Positions 35,011 to 44,745 of a stretch of DNA of 64,000 bases are shown here, in pieces. A program made the position numbers and the translations under genes. Location of the stretch: NCBI GenBank assembly GCA_964463165.1, contig CAYXBK010000001.1:1-64000 (forward strand), read 5' to 3'. The notes below the pieces were generated by a model. It made no database searches and was not told the origin of the DNA. It worked only from the letters and a program-made list of their open reading frames with translations. Every line of letters starts with the position of its first letter. Within the stretch, counting starts at the first letter, position 1. The DNA is from UBA7236 sp964463165. Lineage in GTDB: Bacteria > Bacteroidota > Bacteroidia > Chitinophagales > BACL12.

Positions 35011-36576
35011 TTATTTTTTGACAAAACCTGCAATTTGTTTTCCGTTTTTTGTTTCGCACGAGAGATAATAAATTCCGGGGCTTAATCCGGAAATATGCAA
35101 AGTGTTTGCTTCAATTATTTTTTCTGACAAAACAATTTCACCATGGGCATTGTAAATTTCCGTTAAACCGGTTGGAGGTTCTGTAAAATATATTTTGTCA
35201 CCGGCGGGATTTGGAAAAACTCTGAGAAGTGATTGTGCTGATGAACCGATCTGTACAACCGATGTGCCTGCAGTTGTTTTTGCAGATCGTTTTGCAAACC
35301 AGATATTGAGTGTGAGTTCACGCAATTCTCCCCAAACTGCAATTGCAGTATCACCGATGAATGCACAGCCCATAAAATCATTTCCATTTTCTTTCAGCAC
35401 ATCGTCAAATGCAACCAATTGATCAGAGAGTTTAAAATTGGAAGAAAATGCTGTTGAATCTTTCCATTTTACCGCCGCCCAAAATTCTGAAGATGTTGCA
35501 TAACCCGTGTCCGGCGCATTTCTTCTGTCACGCCAGCTGACGAGTAAATCACCGTTGTCATTAAAATCCGCCCATACCATATCCTGCATGATACCCGCAT
35601 TCACTGCGTCATCATTCACTCTGATTTTATCCGACCATGACGCACCGCTGTTCGTACTTTCCAAAATAAAAATATCTGCATCTCCCAGACTCTGCAAAAC
35701 AAAAGAGAAAACAAGATGATCAGGATCGGTTGGATCGGCGATTAATAAATAACCCACTTTCGGCAAAGTATCAGTAATTAAATCACCACCACCTGATTCG
35801 ATCATTTCATGATATGTAAAATTTGCACCACCATCACTGCTGGAAGCATGGATAAACCGTGGCAATAAATTTTCCGTAATTTCCCATGCCGGATAAACAC
35901 AATGAAATTTTCCATCGGCAGAAATTACCGGTGTTGCCATCGGTGCCTGAATAAAATCTCCTATCTGCCAACCTGCTGCATCAAGATTTTTCCAGTCGCT
36001 GAAACTTGCGCCTCCATCGTTTGAAATAACAAGATAATTTTTATTTGGAATCGGGATAAAAGGTGCCGGTTTAGTCGTAATGTAAATATATCCGTCATAA
36101 ATTCCTCCTGATTGGTCGATCGTGATCCAAGGCCGGTCAACAGGAAATTCAAAACCATCATCAAATGCATCAATTGCTTTTACTGGCGCTCCCCATGAAA
36201 TACCGTGATCAGTTGATTTCCTGATATATACACCACCTGAAGTATAATATGGATCATAGTCGATATAACAAATAAATAATGCACCGTCACTATTATATGC
36301 CATGGATGGATCTGCAGATACATTTCCGAATTCCTGATGCGGAATTCCGACAGTGCTTTCCCAATGCATACCGCCATCGAGGCTCACCCTGGTTTGTATT
36401 TGAATTAGATCGAGGCCGTTGAATCCCATCCATGCAACAGTGATTTGTTCCGGATTTGCGGGGTTTGTTATCAGGAATGGTTCACCATCAAATACATCAC
36501 CTTCTGAAATATTTGTATTTTGTGAGAAAAGATTTGTAGTGGTAAGTATAAATAAGGCGCAGATAATTTTTTTCAT
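35011..36576 (-). CDS. T9SS-secreted sialidase-like BNR propeller protein
   Basis: 521 aa with signal peptide 1-19 (NLFSQ). Repeated Asp-box motifs (SLDGGMHW, STDHGISW, SNDGGASFSDW, SSDGGANFTY, STNSGASWSD) mark a six-bladed sialidase-type propeller. The sialidase catalytic Arg triad and nucleophile Tyr cannot be assigned with confidence, so hydrolase activity is uncertain. The tail VFPNPAGDKIYF...GKQIAGFVKK is the T9SS domain. Convergent with the preceding T9SS gene (5-nt gap). Confidence 0.86.
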   Translation of the reverse strand: MKKIICALFILTTTNLFSQNTNISEGDVFDGEPFLITNPANPEQITVAWMGFNGLDLIQIQTRVSLDGGMHWESTVGIPHQEFGNVSADPSMAYNSDGALFICYIDYDPYYTSGGVYIRKSTDHGISWGAPVKAIDAFDDGFEFPVDRPWITIDQSGGIYDGYIYITTKPAPFIPIPNKNYLVISNDGGASFSDWKNLDAAGWQIGDFIQAPMATPVISADGKFHCVYPAWEITENLLPRFIHASSSDGGANFTYHEMIESGGGDLITDTLPKVGYLLIADPTDPDHLVFSFVLQSLGDADIFILESTNSGASWSDKIRVNDDAVNAGIMQDMVWADFNDNGDLLVSWRDRRNAPDTGYATSSEFWAAVKWKDSTAFSSNFKLSDQLVAFDDVLKENGNDFMGCAFIGDTAIAVWGELRELTLNIWFAKRSAKTTAGTSVVQIGSSAQSLLRVFPNPAGDKIYFTEPPTGLTEIYNAHGEIVLSEKIIEANTLHISGLSPGIYYLSCETKNGKQIAGFVKK

Positions 36577-36631
36577 TTCAGGTATTTAAATAATCTCCTC
36601 TAAATTTACAGCATTCTGAAAAATATACTGA

Positions 36632-37147
36632 ATGGAATTCCCGGTGCTTGAAACTGATAGGACTTTGCTCAGGCAGGTAAGTTTAACGGATGCAGATGAT
36701 ATTTTTCAAATGTATTCCGATGCCGAAGCAATGCAATTCCGTGAATCCACTCCGCTTAATTCACGGGATGAGGCTGTTGCACTCATTCAAAAATATACAC
36801 TTGATTTTAAAAACGGGCTTGCTGTACGCTGGGGCATTTACCATAAGGCAGACCAACGGATTATCGGTACGATTGTCTGGAAAATGAATCATCCGGAAAA
36901 TGAATTCGGTTATTCATTAGATAAATTTTACTGGCGCAAAGGATACATGTTTGAAGTTGTGCATTGTGTGATCAATTATTTATTTGAAACAGAAGAACTC
37001 GATTATATAACCGCAAGAGCGAAAGTTCCGAATGTTGCATCGCAGCAATTATTGCTGAAAGCAGGTTTTTCATGCACAGGAAAGGATGATAAAGTCGTTT
37101 GTTTTAAATTGATGTATGAAGAATATCTTGCAAAGAATAAAACATGA
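36632..37147 (+). CDS. GNAT N-acetyltransferase, RimJ/RimL type
   Basis: 171 aa. ETDRTLLRQVSLTDADDIFQMYSD and RIIGTIVWKMN..., EFGYSLDKFYWRKGYMFEVVHCVINYLFE match the RimJ/RimL acetyl-CoA fold; the residues K/R-xx-G around FYWRKGYM form the pyrophosphate loop. It acetylates an amine of a protein N-terminus or small molecule; the substrate is unknown. Confidence 0.88.
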   Translation: MEFPVLETDRTLLRQVSLTDADDIFQMYSDAEAMQFRESTPLNSRDEAVALIQKYTLDFKNGLAVRWGIYHKADQRIIGTIVWKMNHPENEFGYSLDKFYWRKGYMFEVVHCVINYLFETEELDYITARAKVPNVASQQLLLKAGFSCTGKDDKVVCFKLMYEEYLAKNKT

Positions 37148-37148
37148 A

Positions 37149-37658
37149 TTATTCTTTTGATTTCTTATTTGCCCTGATCATTTCAGAATAGCCCATCTTC
37201 ATTGAAAGCGCATTTACCGCCATTACAATTCGTTTCGATTTCGTTTCAATTGTTTTTGCACTATCTATCCATTTTGAAAAATATTTTTGATGCCCGGGTG
37301 GAAGGCTCTTAAAATACGTCATTGCTTTTGGTTCATCTTCAAGGCAACTGATAAAATCATTTGAAAATTTAAATGCGGCATCATCTGCCTCGATCTGTAC
37401 TTTTACTTCAGCTCCCTGTTTTTTTCCGATCCCTTTCCGCATACCGGCATTTACAGCCATAATAAAATCTCCTTCACCCATCGGAATCAAAGCAATTTGT
37501 TTGATCAGGAAATTATCAATTTTCCCTTTTACACGGAACGATGTTTTTTGTCCCGGTTTCAATTTCATTGCAATTTCGGATGGCACCTCAATATAGGTCC
37601 AGCCGGTTTTTTCTCCCATGCTGCCGAATTTTTTCAGAACTGCATTAAATCGAACCAT
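37149..37658 (-). CDS. DUF1905 / YdeI-OmdA family protein
   Basis: 169 aa. The N-terminal DUF1905 barrel (MVRFNAVLKKFGSMGEKTGWTYIEVP) is followed by a YdeI/OmdA-like C-terminal helix-rich domain (FFKSLPPGHQKYFSKWIDSAKTIETKSKRI-type). Family members are linked to bacteriocin tolerance, but the mechanism is not known. It converges on the GNAT gene with 1 nt between stops. Confidence 0.85.
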   Translation of the reverse strand: MVRFNAVLKKFGSMGEKTGWTYIEVPSEIAMKLKPGQKTSFRVKGKIDNFLIKQIALIPMGEGDFIMAVNAGMRKGIGKKQGAEVKVQIEADDAAFKFSNDFISCLEDEPKAMTYFKSLPPGHQKYFSKWIDSAKTIETKSKRIVMAVNALSMKMGYSEMIRANKKSKE

Positions 37659-37752
37659 GATGGTAATGATTAATTAGCAATGTTAAGCATTCGATTGAAA
37701 TCAAAAAAGGTATTTTGCTGAATCAAATAAAACCGGCAATTTTACATGATAA

Positions 37753-38238
37753 ATGTCCACAATGAAATTCATTTGTATCCTGACTGTTCTGACTCTTGTT
37801 GCAGCATGCAATTCTGCCGGCCAAAATGATGAGCCAATCACCCCGGAGGAAAAAGTACAGAATTCGATCAGTGAAATGCTGAAAAAAAACCTGCCGCATC
37901 CTGAAACATACCAGGCTGTTTCATTCGGAAAACTGGATTCGGTATTTACACAACCCAGTGAGGATACAACCGATTTATATATGGAGAAGGCGCAATATTA
38001 TATGGATAAAGCAGAAGAATATCTTACATATGATTATAAGAAATCAGGTTTGTATTCCGACAGCTCTACATATTATTCTAAAAAAGTTGTTGCGTATCTC
38101 CATGATTTTAAAAAGGAATTACTCGGATACCGTATGTCGCATACCTACCAGGCTTCTTCCGCATCCAATCTCATGACCAAAGAAACAATTACCGTATTTC
38201 TCGATACTTCGTTGCAGATTGTTTCATTGGATAATTGA
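37753..38238 (+). CDS. small lipoprotein of unknown function
   Basis: 161 aa. Lipoprotein signal (LTLVAAC, lipobox Cys near residue 22). The mature part is mostly helical and rich in Tyr/Lys (YMEKAQYYMDKAEEYLTYDYKKS). No family recognised. A second in-frame ATG at 37762 begins the canonical signal (MKFICIL) and could be the true start. Confidence 0.7.
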   Translation: MSTMKFICILTVLTLVAACNSAGQNDEPITPEEKVQNSISEMLKKNLPHPETYQAVSFGKLDSVFTQPSEDTTDLYMEKAQYYMDKAEEYLTYDYKKSGLYSDSSTYYSKKVVAYLHDFKKELLGYRMSHTYQASSASNLMTKETITVFLDTSLQIVSLDN

Positions 38239-38343
38239 ATTTTTGCTTTTGCGGAATTCCGTAAACGAAATCAGGCCTCTTGTTTAATCCAATAGGATAC
38301 GCATGGAAAAAATGCAGTAGTTTGTAGTATAAGAAACAACTGT

Positions 38344-38940
38344 ATGAAAAAACATATTCCGATCGCATTGACTAGCCTGCGTATCTTACTGGCACCACTG
38401 ATAGTTTTTCTCGCTTTCCGCGAGCAACATCATCTCATTGTTCTGATTTTCTGGCTCGCCATTCTCACCGATATTTTTGATGGTATTATTGCCAGGTATT
38501 TAAAAATTTCGACGCCTTTTCTTCGCCGGGCAGATACAATTGCAGACAGGATTTTCTGGATCGCTGCGATTGTATGTATCCGTATTTTATGTCCGCCTTT
38601 TTTTCAGACACAGCTTCCGCTTATTTTAATCGTCCTCTCAATTGAATGCAGTTCACATCTTATCAGTTTCATCCGGTTTAAAAAAGAAGCATCAACACAT
38701 AATCTGCTTTCAAAATTTTGGGGTGTACTTATTGTACCTGCATTCAGTGATGTGATGCTGGATTGTACATCAAACTGGTTATTTAATGCGTGTATGATCA
38801 TCGGAGCTGTTGCACGCACCGAATCTTGCATCATCATGGCAATTCTTAAGAAATGGGATTGTGATATTCCGTCAATTGTGCATGCGTTCCGGTTGCGACA
38901 GGGTCAAGAAATAAAAAGACGAACCTTACTGAACAGCTGA
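38344..38940 (+). CDS. CDP-alcohol phosphatidyltransferase family protein, atypical motif
   Basis: 198 aa with about five or six membrane helices. The family motif DGxxAR-x8-G-x3-D-x3-D appears as DGIIAR-YLKISTPF-L-RRA-D-TIA-D: both metal-binding Asp pairs are kept, but the invariant Gly is Leu. Family enzymes join a CDP-alcohol to an acceptor, for example in phosphatidylglycerol phosphate synthesis. With the Gly replaced, activity or substrate may differ. An Arg/Lys-rich tail ends the protein. Function otherwise unknown. Confidence 0.82.
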   Translation: MKKHIPIALTSLRILLAPLIVFLAFREQHHLIVLIFWLAILTDIFDGIIARYLKISTPFLRRADTIADRIFWIAAIVCIRILCPPFFQTQLPLILIVLSIECSSHLISFIRFKKEASTHNLLSKFWGVLIVPAFSDVMLDCTSNWLFNACMIIGAVARTESCIIMAILKKWDCDIPSIVHAFRLRQGQEIKRRTLLNS

Positions 38941-38946
38941 AAGAAA

Positions 38947-40440
38947 TTATTTTAATTGTTTCGTTAGTTTTTGCGCCCACCATAAATAATTCAGATTATT
39001 GAAAACCGGTTTTTCAGATTCTTTTTCACTCAGTTGTAAAAGTTTTTTTTGTAATATGCCAAGATCCGGTTTATGTAATTTTTGAACGGATTGCTTCATA
39101 TACCGCAGCAATTCCCTGTATGTTTCGAATGTAATTTTTTCTGACGTAAATGATCTTTGCAGGGAGGTAATAAGTGATTCTACAAGTAAATAATTCCCCA
39201 GCTCAAAATGACAAAGTAATTCAAGCACACGTGCATCCCTGAATATATCCGTGATCTTTTCTGCATCCTTCGATTTTAATATCCAGAGAATTTCATCCAG
39301 ACAGGATTTAAAATCACCGTTGCAGAAAAGAATATATGCCATCAGATATCTGAATGTAACAATATTCGGTTTTGCAATTTTATCTCCGTATTTTTTCAAA
39401 CCATATTTTACATCCTGTACAATTGCAAGCGCTTCCTTATAATTATCAGATGAAACGTAATAATTCAATTCAAGCAGATAACTCTGTCTGAATACATTCG
39501 CTTCCAGGTTATTGATATGCCTGAATTCAGGCTTACCGGGCAATGACCTTAATACGGCTATTCCCTTTTTAAGCTCTTTATATTTTTCAAGAAGTAAACT
39601 GTCGATCAGGTAATTATTCAGAACCGAAAAATATCTGTCTGTATGCAGGATTTTTAAATGTTCATTTTCATCCAGCAGGTTGAGAAATTTTGTATTTAAT
39701 GCATATGCTTTCGTTACATCATTGCTTACAAATGCATGGAGGGCATTGATTTGCAAATAATCGAGTTTCGATTTGAAATTTGTTGCCTCATCAAAATGTT
39801 TAAATTGATTTTCTGAAATGAGCTCATCCAGTTCGGTATTGGTACGGCCCGGTGCAACCTTTTTCTCAAAATGCATTTTAAATATCCTGTTGCTTTTCAG
39901 CCAGTAATCTCCGCTGATCTGCAATTGACGCAAACATTCATTTTGTTCGGATTGTAGCTGCTCAAGTTGCGTATAGGAAACGGATGTAAATTGCTGTTTA
40001 CCGATCATCCGTTTTTCAATCTCTATTAATTCAATAACAAATTCAAATTTTTCCAGCCTGTATGCATGCAGTTTGTATTTCAGAATTTGTTTTTTGCATT
40101 GATTGAATAAACCTTTTTTCAGCAGCAGGCTGCAATAATGAATTCCTTTCCTGATTTTTTGTTCAGGTTGTGAATATTCATCGAACCGATGCAGGCTCTC
40201 CAGTATATTTTCATACAATTGTTTTTTAAGTACGGCAAAATGCGCTGTTGATTTTGTACCGGAGAATTCCTGTGAAAGGCTCTTCTCATCATAAACAGTC
40301 TGTTTATCGATCAGGCTGAATAACTTTGTATATTGATTTTGACCCGGTATGCTGCGCAGTGCATACAGTCGGAAATACCTTTTTTCGGTTTTGGTGAGTG
40401 ACCGGATCAGGTCAAATAAATCGCTTGAAGGGCTTTTCAT
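38947..40440 (-). CDS. all-helical repeat protein of unknown function
   Basis: 497 aa, no signal peptide, predicted wholly alpha-helical with TPR-like pairs (for example CSLLLKKGLFNQCKKQILKYKLHAY; MAYILFCNGDFKSCLDEIL; LELLCHFELGNYLLVESLI). The N-terminus (SSDLFDLIRSLTKTEKRYFRLYA) recurs in hypothetical proteins of Bacteroidota, in my recollection. Probably a cytoplasmic scaffold. No catalytic motif seen. Confidence 0.75.
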   Translation of the reverse strand: MKSPSSDLFDLIRSLTKTEKRYFRLYALRSIPGQNQYTKLFSLIDKQTVYDEKSLSQEFSGTKSTAHFAVLKKQLYENILESLHRFDEYSQPEQKIRKGIHYCSLLLKKGLFNQCKKQILKYKLHAYRLEKFEFVIELIEIEKRMIGKQQFTSVSYTQLEQLQSEQNECLRQLQISGDYWLKSNRIFKMHFEKKVAPGRTNTELDELISENQFKHFDEATNFKSKLDYLQINALHAFVSNDVTKAYALNTKFLNLLDENEHLKILHTDRYFSVLNNYLIDSLLLEKYKELKKGIAVLRSLPGKPEFRHINNLEANVFRQSYLLELNYYVSSDNYKEALAIVQDVKYGLKKYGDKIAKPNIVTFRYLMAYILFCNGDFKSCLDEILWILKSKDAEKITDIFRDARVLELLCHFELGNYLLVESLITSLQRSFTSEKITFETYRELLRYMKQSVQKLHKPDLGILQKKLLQLSEKESEKPVFNNLNYLWWAQKLTKQLK

Positions 40441-40585
40441 AGACTTCTAATATATGAGCCTGTGAAAATACTGAAAACAAAGAAATATTACTAAACTTAA
40501 AGTGATTGACAACTAATTTTAACCCTTATATTGATTATATTAATTGAAGCAGGGTGCCCAAATTTGCACTTGTAAATCATTAAAT

Positions 40586-42703
40586 ATGAAAAAGACAAAT
40601 TACATTCTGGCGTTTATCTTCACCTTGTTTGCATCTGCAGGCTTGTTTGCAGGAACCTGGGAAAACTACAGCAATATCAATGCAATCACAGATGCGGTTC
40701 CTTCGGGTGATCATCTCTGGATCACAGCGAAAGGCGGTGTTATCGATATGAACACTGTTTCAGGTATCCGCACTTTTTATAATCGCGGCGATGCAGGCCT
40801 TCCTTCCGCTTCTGTTGAACAGGTGGCGGTTAATAGCGTGGACAATGTGATATGGGTCGGCACCTACGATGCAGGTGTTGCATCATGGGATGGTTCAAAC
40901 TTTACAACCTATCCGTTTCCCGAAGTGTTTAATTTATACAGAATGAAATTTGACGGGTTCGGTAATTTATGGATCCAGGCAAATACCGGCTTATTTAAAT
41001 TCAACACAACAAGCCATGAATATACATTTGTAAATACAGTGGCGGGTGCAGGCTGGGATTTCAATGCATGGGACTTTGATATTACACCCGAAAATCATGT
41101 TTTGATCTTTACAGGTACAAATTGCGTGGTGATTGATGCGGCAACCAACGCTGCGATCGATTCATTTCCGAATTCCGAATCTGCAATTGTTGCTACCTGC
41201 ACTCCGACAACCGTTCGTTTATATGAAGTAAATGAAATGTGTTACCTCATCAGCAATTTCGGACAGATCGAATTTGAATTTAAAGATGGTACTTTCGAAA
41301 GTGCAACTGCAGGTTTACCGGATTTTGCATTTATCGGAAATATTGAAAGAGGTGCCGATAACGAATTATATGCTTTTGTAAACGGAAATGCAATTTATAA
41401 ATTAACCGGACTTACATGGGAACTCGCAACCGATCTTGATGCAAATCTCTATGATCAGCTGATCTATGCAAACGGCAGCGATTTTTATCTCGATGAATAT
41501 ACTTACAATAACGTTCCGAAATTATTTCATGTTGCCGACGCAATCACAGAAACAATCAATGTGCAGGAATTTAATTTCACATCAAATGATGTTGGAGGAA
41601 TTGTAAAAAATCCTGCCGGAGAAATTATCCTGTCGTCGGGCTCGAAATTATATACTTACAATGCATCATCCAATAATTGGGACCTTTATTCAGATGTGCC
41701 CACTATATATGGTTCACTCTATGATCTTAAATATGCCGACGGGAATATTTATGGTGTTGATTACGGCAATCTGATCGAATATTTTGACGGCAGCACATGG
41801 ACACATATTCCTTATGCAGACGGATATTCTTCTGTTTATATTTTTGATTATGATGTAACAGCAGACGGTGTGATTTATTTTATTAATGATGACGGATTAT
41901 TTAAAAGTGAAGGCGGTGTAACAGAAATATTGATTGCCACACCCAGTATATATGATTGGTTTTTTTCTGTAAAATATGATGCTTCCAGAAATCTGATCTG
42001 GTTGGGAAATATGGATGGTATCATTAAATATGATTTCGATTCCCAGGAAATAATCAACAGCATCGATGTTCCTGCAATGTCTGCCGGTTCAAGTATTCAG
42101 GAAATTGAAGTGGATGCCTTGAATAATGTTTGGTTCGGTGCGAATAATAATAAAACATATAAATACGACGGAACAGACTGGGAAGATTTCACGATTGGTG
42201 AAGGAAACGAATTTATTATTGAATTTGCTTTCGACGGAACAAAAACATATTTCGGATTAACAGGTGATATCGGCGGCATCAGTGTTTACGACAGCTATCT
42301 TGATACATGGGAATATTATGCAACAACTGTTGATCCTTCCATGGTATCAAATTCAGTAAATGAAATCGCCATCGATGCCGACCATAATATCTGGGTTGCA
42401 CATAACGATTTCGGGGCAAGTGTTTACCGCACGGAAGAAGCACCTGAAGCAATCGAATCAATCACTGTTTCAGATAAAGTGCTCGTATTTCCAAACCCGG
42501 CTTCCGATATGATTACCGTCCATACATTGCCGGCACATTATGTCGCAAGCATTACAGACCTGCAGGGAAAATTAATTGTAAAAGGAATTAGCATGCAAAA
42601 TGGAATTGCAGTCGATAATTTGAATGCAGGCATTTATATGTTGAATATTTATGATCTGGACAAAGGAACTTTCACCAGCTCCGAATTCCAGGTGCAGCAT
42701 TAA
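40586..42703 (+). CDS. T9SS-secreted propeller protein (two-component-regulator-like repeats)
   Basis: 705 aa from ATG 40586 (signal MKKTNYILAFIFTLFASAGLFAG). The repeats VNSVDNVIWVGTYDAGVASWDG, VDALNNVWFGANNNKTYKYDG and IDADHNIWVAHNDFGASVY are Reg_prop-type blades as found in hybrid two-component sensors, here without a kinase. The tail VFPNPASDMITV...FTSSEFQVQH is the type A sorting signal. A strong terminator follows. Likely a secreted binding propeller. Confidence 0.87.
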   Translation: MKKTNYILAFIFTLFASAGLFAGTWENYSNINAITDAVPSGDHLWITAKGGVIDMNTVSGIRTFYNRGDAGLPSASVEQVAVNSVDNVIWVGTYDAGVASWDGSNFTTYPFPEVFNLYRMKFDGFGNLWIQANTGLFKFNTTSHEYTFVNTVAGAGWDFNAWDFDITPENHVLIFTGTNCVVIDAATNAAIDSFPNSESAIVATCTPTTVRLYEVNEMCYLISNFGQIEFEFKDGTFESATAGLPDFAFIGNIERGADNELYAFVNGNAIYKLTGLTWELATDLDANLYDQLIYANGSDFYLDEYTYNNVPKLFHVADAITETINVQEFNFTSNDVGGIVKNPAGEIILSSGSKLYTYNASSNNWDLYSDVPTIYGSLYDLKYADGNIYGVDYGNLIEYFDGSTWTHIPYADGYSSVYIFDYDVTADGVIYFINDDGLFKSEGGVTEILIATPSIYDWFFSVKYDASRNLIWLGNMDGIIKYDFDSQEIINSIDVPAMSAGSSIQEIEVDALNNVWFGANNNKTYKYDGTDWEDFTIGEGNEFIIEFAFDGTKTYFGLTGDIGGISVYDSYLDTWEYYATTVDPSMVSNSVNEIAIDADHNIWVAHNDFGASVYRTEEAPEAIESITVSDKVLVFPNPASDMITVHTLPAHYVASITDLQGKLIVKGISMQNGIAVDNLNAGIYMLNIYDLDKGTFTSSEFQVQH

Positions 42704-42752
42704 TAAAAGAGGGTCTCTTCAACAAAGCAAATAACGATTTCTTTGTGTTCAG

Positions 42753-42784
42753 CCGGTCAGGATTCTTCGCCTGACCGGTTTTTT
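42753..42784 (+). terminator. terminator after the propeller gene
   Basis: Perfect 9-bp stem CCGGTCAGG (42753-42761) / CCTGACCGG (42770-42778), 8-nt loop, then six T. Confidence 0.92.
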
Positions 42785-42827
42785 ATTTCGACAAATAACT
42801 GCATGCAGGTTTCACTGCCCGGTGATA

Positions 42828-42835
42828 TAATTTTG
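42828..42835 (+). promoter_or_regulatory. -7 promoter box of the DUF421 gene
   Basis: TAATTTTG, 32 nt before the ATG at 42868. Confidence 0.5.
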
Positions 42836-42867
42836 CATATTGTAACTTCGCTTTAAATCTTTTACAT

Positions 42868-43323
42868 ATGCAGGAAATTCTTATTGTTATCGCATCAACC
42901 GCCTTAATTTATATCGTGCTGATCGCTGCAGTCAAATTATTCGGAAAGAACGAACTTTCTCAACTGAATGTGTCCGATTTATTTTTTATTCTTCTGATAA
43001 GTAATGCCGTACAAAACGGAATGGTGGACGGAAAATGGTACAGCGCAATAATTGCATTGGTTTCAGCGGGAACATTATTTATCATCAATTATGTTCTGCG
43101 TCTCCTGATCTATAAATCGCAACGGTTGCGCAGAGCTTTGGATGGTGAACCTGTTGTTCTGATTTATAACGGCAAGCCGAATGAAATGAATATGAAAAAG
43201 CAAAAAATTACGATGGCTGAACTTGAAGGTGCCGTGAGAGAAAACAATATTGAAAAAATTACCGAAGTAAAACTCGCAATGCTCGAAACAACAGGAAACA
43301 TCTCAGTCATTCCCTTTAAATAA
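42868..43323 (+). CDS. DUF421 (YetF-like) membrane protein
   Basis: 151 aa. Three membrane helices (about 5-22, 35-50, 57-76), then a soluble part with RALDGEPVVLIYNGKPNEMNMKKQKITMAELEGAVRENNI, the YetF/DUF421 signature (shown here as the words DGEPVVLIYNG and KITMAELEGAVRE). Function is unknown; related proteins occur in spore and stress contexts. It is followed by nth, 54 nt away. Confidence 0.88.
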   Translation: MQEILIVIASTALIYIVLIAAVKLFGKNELSQLNVSDLFFILLISNAVQNGMVDGKWYSAIIALVSAGTLFIINYVLRLLIYKSQRLRRALDGEPVVLIYNGKPNEMNMKKQKITMAELEGAVRENNIEKITEVKLAMLETTGNISVIPFK

Positions 43324-43376
43324 ATTTTGGGCATTCTTCATCAGGAATAGTTTTTACCTTTCAATAAAAATCAACA

Positions 43377-44015
43377 ATGGCGGAAAAAATAAATTGGGCA
43401 GCTGAAATAAAACCGCTGCTGAAAAAATACCGCGGCAAAAAACACCCGCTCGAATTCAATAATTTATACGAATTAATGGTAATGGTGATACTTGCTGCGC
43501 AAACTTCTGATAAATTGATTAATTCGATTGCCCCCGATTTATTTAAATCTTTCCCGGATATGCAGTCATTGGCAAAGGCAACAACGGAAACATTATTTCC
43601 CAGAATAAGTAAAGTGATCGGATTTCGAAAAAAAGGAGAGTGGCTGATAAAAACAGCACAAATTTTAAAACTGAATAAGAATATTCCGCTTACAATGGAA
43701 GAGCTGGTAAAATTGCCGGGCATCGGAAGGAAGTCTGCAAACGTAATCATGCACCAGGCCGGCGTTCCGGCAGAAGGTGTGATTGTTGACCTGCATGTTG
43801 TTCGTGTTGCACCAAGATTGGGAATTACAAAATCAACCGATCCGAAACAGATTGAAGCGGATATCATGAAAAAGCTGCCGCAAAAAGATTGGGATGCTGG
43901 AATGGCGATCTCATTTCTCGGCCGCGAAATTTGCCACAACAGAAACCCGGAGCATGAAAAATGTGTTATGAAAAATACATGTGCTTACTATAAAAAAATT
44001 CATAAAATAAAATAG
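43377..44015 (+). CDS. nth: endonuclease III-like DNA glycosylase with altered Fe-S ligand set
   Basis: 212 aa, usual size. The helix-hairpin-helix LPGIGRKSANVIM has catalytic K119; VDLHVVRV has catalytic D138. EndoIII removes oxidised pyrimidines and cuts the abasic site. The C-terminal cluster normally reads C-x6-C-x2-C-x5-C. Here it is C186-x6-H193-x2-C196-x5-C202: the second Cys is His. Three cysteines remain, so a His-ligated or unstable 4Fe-4S cluster, or none, is possible. A SRAP gene follows after 10 nt, so the two repair genes share an operon. Confidence 0.92.
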   Translation: MAEKINWAAEIKPLLKKYRGKKHPLEFNNLYELMVMVILAAQTSDKLINSIAPDLFKSFPDMQSLAKATTETLFPRISKVIGFRKKGEWLIKTAQILKLNKNIPLTMEELVKLPGIGRKSANVIMHQAGVPAEGVIVDLHVVRVAPRLGITKSTDPKQIEADIMKKLPQKDWDAGMAISFLGREICHNRNPEHEKCVMKNTCAYYKKIHKIK

Positions 44016-44025
44016 TCAAATAATT

Positions 44026-44718
44026 ATGTGCTCATCCTACACAACTAAATCAAAAACGAAAAAAGAAGAGTACCAGAAAATTTATGGTTTGCCGTGGGAT
44101 ATGGATGATGAAAAAAATCAGGATGCGTATACCGATACATCCGGGGAAAATTCAATTGGTTTTCCCGGCAATAAAATGCCTGTCATCACAATTGAAAAAC
44201 CCGATGTGATCCAGGATTATGAATTCGGATTTATTCCTCACTGGATGCAGGCGGAAAAAGCAGCCGGCGTCAGAAATACATTTAATGCACGGATTGAAAC
44301 AATTAATAAACTTGCAACCTGGCGTGATGCGTGGCGTGCCGGCCAACGTTGTCTGGTTTGCACCAACGGCTTTTATGAACACGATAAAAAAAGGAAAATG
44401 CGTGTATTTATTCATTTAAAAAATGAAGAGAATTTCTATTACGGAGGTATTTATAATAATTGGGTAAATAAATTAACAGGTGAAGTCCACAAAACAATGG
44501 CAGTTATCACTACCTACCCGAACGAATTAGTTGCTGAAGTCCATCACCGGCAGCCTGTTATGATTCAAATGGGAAAAGAAGGACAATGGCTGGATCCGGC
44601 TGCCGATACGGAGCACCTTTTAATTCAATATAGTCAGCCATTGAGTGCTGCATTCATGAAAATGGAAGATCTGCCCGATAAACCTAAAAAGAGCACAGGG
44701 CAAGCAGAATTATTTTAA
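44026..44718 (+). CDS. SRAP / YedK-HMCES abasic-site cross-linking protein
   Basis: 230 aa. C2, exposed after Met removal, is the residue that forms the thiazolidine link with abasic sites. NTFNARIETI (Asn), GFYEH (Glu) and VHHRQPVMI (His) are the other active-site motifs. SRAP proteins shield abasic sites in single-stranded DNA. Co-operonic with nth, an enzyme that makes abasic sites; this fits a joint base-damage response. Confidence 0.93.
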   Translation: MCSSYTTKSKTKKEEYQKIYGLPWDMDDEKNQDAYTDTSGENSIGFPGNKMPVITIEKPDVIQDYEFGFIPHWMQAEKAAGVRNTFNARIETINKLATWRDAWRAGQRCLVCTNGFYEHDKKRKMRVFIHLKNEENFYYGGIYNNWVNKLTGEVHKTMAVITTYPNELVAEVHHRQPVMIQMGKEGQWLDPAADTEHLLIQYSQPLSAAFMKMEDLPDKPKKSTGQAELF

Positions 44719-44745
44719 ACGGGTAATTCAATTATTCTTTTCGTA

